5,690 bases of DNA, from contig DAINSQ010000236.1 of NCBI GenBank assembly GCA_036741235.1, forward strand, positions 1 to 5,690. Direction: 5' to 3'. The position numbers and the translations under genes were made by a program. Below the pieces are notes generated by a model, which was not told where the DNA came from, searched no databases, and worked only from the letters and a program-made list of their open reading frames with translations. This document shows positions 4,563-5,690 of the stretch, one piece after another; position 1 is the stretch's first letter, and each line of letters starts with the position of its first letter. Source of the DNA: JABWBR01 sp036741235. GTDB lineage: Bacteria; Bacteroidota; Bacteroidia; Chitinophagales; Saprospiraceae.

Positions 4563-5426
4563 ATGAAAACCCTCCTTTTTTCCACCAGCCTGATTATTCT
4601 TTTTGCGCTTGGCAGTTGCACCACTACCGAAGAGATTTGGATCAGTGAAGACGGCTCGATTCACCAGGAAGTCAAAATCGATATGGCCGCATTAATTCCT
4701 TTTATGAAAATGTCGGAAAACCAGATGAGCGCTGAAAATGGAGTTGATACCATGAGTGCTTCACCTGACCCGTTTTCCGAATTACTCAAACGAGAAAATG
4801 TAGATACCCTTATCTATCTGGGGGCAATTTTTGAAGAAGAATTAAAAAAGCAAGGTTCGACCGGACAAGATTTTTGGCAACAATTTAACGAGGAAAACAA
4901 TAAAAATACCCCCGCTGGAGAAAAAGAAGCGGTAAAAACAATGGTAAAATCAATGATCAACACCCGGATTCGCATCAAATTTAACGAAGCGGAGAATATC
5001 TATTTTTTCAGCGTGATCCAGGATTTTAAAAATATAGATGCCATGAATGCCGTCCCCAACGCCCTGAATATGATACAATCGCTCGGTGGGGCTGGAATGG
5101 CACAGGATTCTTCCAACCAGTCAATGCTGGATAACATGGCCGGCCAAACCCCCACCTACAGTCTCGACAAAAAAGTGTTCCGCATTACGCGCCCTGCCTT
5201 TTCGGCGGGTAACCAGACAGAAAACAATGAAGAACAAGCCATGCAAATGTTCCAGTCATTTGCAGAGTCGATGCAATACGAATACCTCATCCATTTTCCC
5301 GGAAAGGTAAAGGAGGTTAACCTTAAAGATGCGGAGATCATCGATGGCAATACCGTACGGGTGAAAGCGCCGGGAAATGCAGGCGCTCAGCAAGAAGCTT
5401 TCGAGTTAGTGGTAAGGTTTAAGTAG
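4563..5426 (+). CDS. Predicted lipoprotein of unknown function
   Basis: The protein has 287 aa from the ATG at 4563 and a classic lipoprotein signal: short basic N-terminus (MK), hydrophobic core (about 4-16) and lipobox LGSC with C19 as the lipidated residue. The mature protein starts CTTTEEIWISEDGSIHQEVKIDM, where 'E-x-x-x-x-x-D-G-S' followed by alternating hydrophobics suggests a beta strand pair. The middle (about 50-75 and 100-125) is polar, Asn/Gln/Glu-rich and probably flexible. Residues about 130-155 and 195-210 add further strands. The C-terminus (YEYLIHFPGKVKEV at 239-252, then a DGNTVRVKAP turn-strand at 261-270 and FELVVRFK) resembles the LppM/DUF3153-type beta domain, in which an F-P-G-x-V strand precedes a D-G-N turn. 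That relation is a guess from pattern. The protein is probably anchored in the envelope. A terminator upstream makes it a separate transcription unit. Confidence 0.85.
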   Translation: MKTLLFSTSLIILFALGSCTTTEEIWISEDGSIHQEVKIDMAALIPFMKMSENQMSAENGVDTMSASPDPFSELLKRENVDTLIYLGAIFEEELKKQGSTGQDFWQQFNEENNKNTPAGEKEAVKTMVKSMINTRIRIKFNEAENIYFFSVIQDFKNIDAMNAVPNALNMIQSLGGAGMAQDSSNQSMLDNMAGQTPTYSLDKKVFRITRPAFSAGNQTENNEEQAMQMFQSFAESMQYEYLIHFPGKVKEVNLKDAEIIDGNTVRVKAPGNAGAQQEAFELVVRFK

Positions 5427-5487
5427 GGCGATGACGAGTAGGGCGGCTTCAAATTTTGGGCATGACACAGGCTCAGGCGCGAAGTAT

Positions 5488-5640
5488 AATTAGTGTCCGT
5501 CTTTAGAGTCCGATAGCTGCGTTACACTCGCCCCCAAAATCGGTCATTTACGCGAGTAAACTCTCGCTTTTGGAGGCTTCGCGTGCCTTGCTCTCGAACT
5601 CTAAAGAACAGACACTCGACTAAATGGACAGACACTAATT
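5488..5640. repeat. Large imperfect palindrome, MITE-like or dispersed intergenic repeat
   Basis: The non-coding end of the window folds on itself almost throughout. The apex is TTTAC (5547-5551), GCGA, GTAAA (5556-5560). Moving out, AAAA (5536-5539) pairs with TTTT (5568-5571), and CC pairs flank it. CTTTAGAGT (5501-5509) pairs perfectly with ACTCTAAAG (5598-5606). AGTGTCCGT (5492-5500) pairs with ACAGACACT (5608-5616) with one wobble. The ACAGACACT motif is repeated further right, and AATTAGTGTCCGT (5488-5500) pairs with ACAGACACTAATT (5628-5640) with one mismatch. No ORF is present. Near-identical termini plus a hairpin body suggest a non-autonomous mobile element or a REP-like repeat; only copies elsewhere in the genome would prove it. 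Confidence 0.65.
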
Positions 5641-5690
5641 AATACAGCAAGCCGAATAACCACAGCGGTATGCGATTTCCATTCCCGGTT

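Noticed and set aside
3664..5466. Shared TTTTGG(A/G)CATGAC at 3664 and 5454 as a dispersed repeat
   Set aside because: Twelve of 13 matching bases between two sites is expected several times by chance in a window this size, and the flanks do not align convincingly.

Overview
The window looks like an ordinary chromosomal stretch from a member of the Bacteroidota, possibly a Saprospiria-like lineage, although the lineage is only inferred. The signs are Bacteroidota-type -7 boxes (TAnnTTTG, here TACCTTTG and TAACTTTG), little or no Shine-Dalgarno sequence before the genes, a LytTR response regulator, a Prx6-type peroxiredoxin, a lipoprotein, and strong hairpin terminators.

Layout from left to right. 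Positions 1-300 hold the 3' end of an unrecognised plus-strand gene. It converges on a small minus-strand gene (505-843, 112 aa, Ig-like flavour), and the two share a bidirectional terminator (375-410). Upstream of the small gene, also on the minus strand, is a complete REC-LytTR response regulator (1023-1763) with no kinase gene beside it. A 266-bp divergent intergenic region rich in inverted repeats separates it from a plus-strand beta-carbonic anhydrase gene (2030-2620). A Prx6-family peroxiredoxin gene follows (2738-3397) with its own promoter and a strong terminator. Next comes a decayed-looking region (about 3459-4010) with a small coiled-coil/helical ORF and an apparent relic of an outer-membrane beta-barrel gene. 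Two plus-strand envelope genes follow: a four-helix membrane protein (4024-4437) with a strong terminator, and a 287-aa lipoprotein (4563-5426). The right end (5488-5640) is non-coding and carries a roughly 150-bp imperfect palindrome resembling a MITE or other dispersed palindromic repeat.

How the genes fit together. The carbonic anhydrase and peroxiredoxin genes are separate transcription units in tandem, but their promoters have the same layout: TTGTGA, 8 bases, ACTGA, 20 bases, TA(C/A)CTTTGC. The TGTGA-N6-TYACT part resembles a Crp/Fnr-family operator. Its centre falls near -41.5 from the start site predicted from the -7 box, the usual position for a class II activator, and neither promoter has a good -33 TTG. 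This suggests co-regulation of CO2/bicarbonate metabolism and peroxide defence. It is the most informative regulatory signal in the window, and it is inferred from sequence only. I see no CRISPR array, tRNA, rRNA, intact transposase gene or clear multi-gene defence system.
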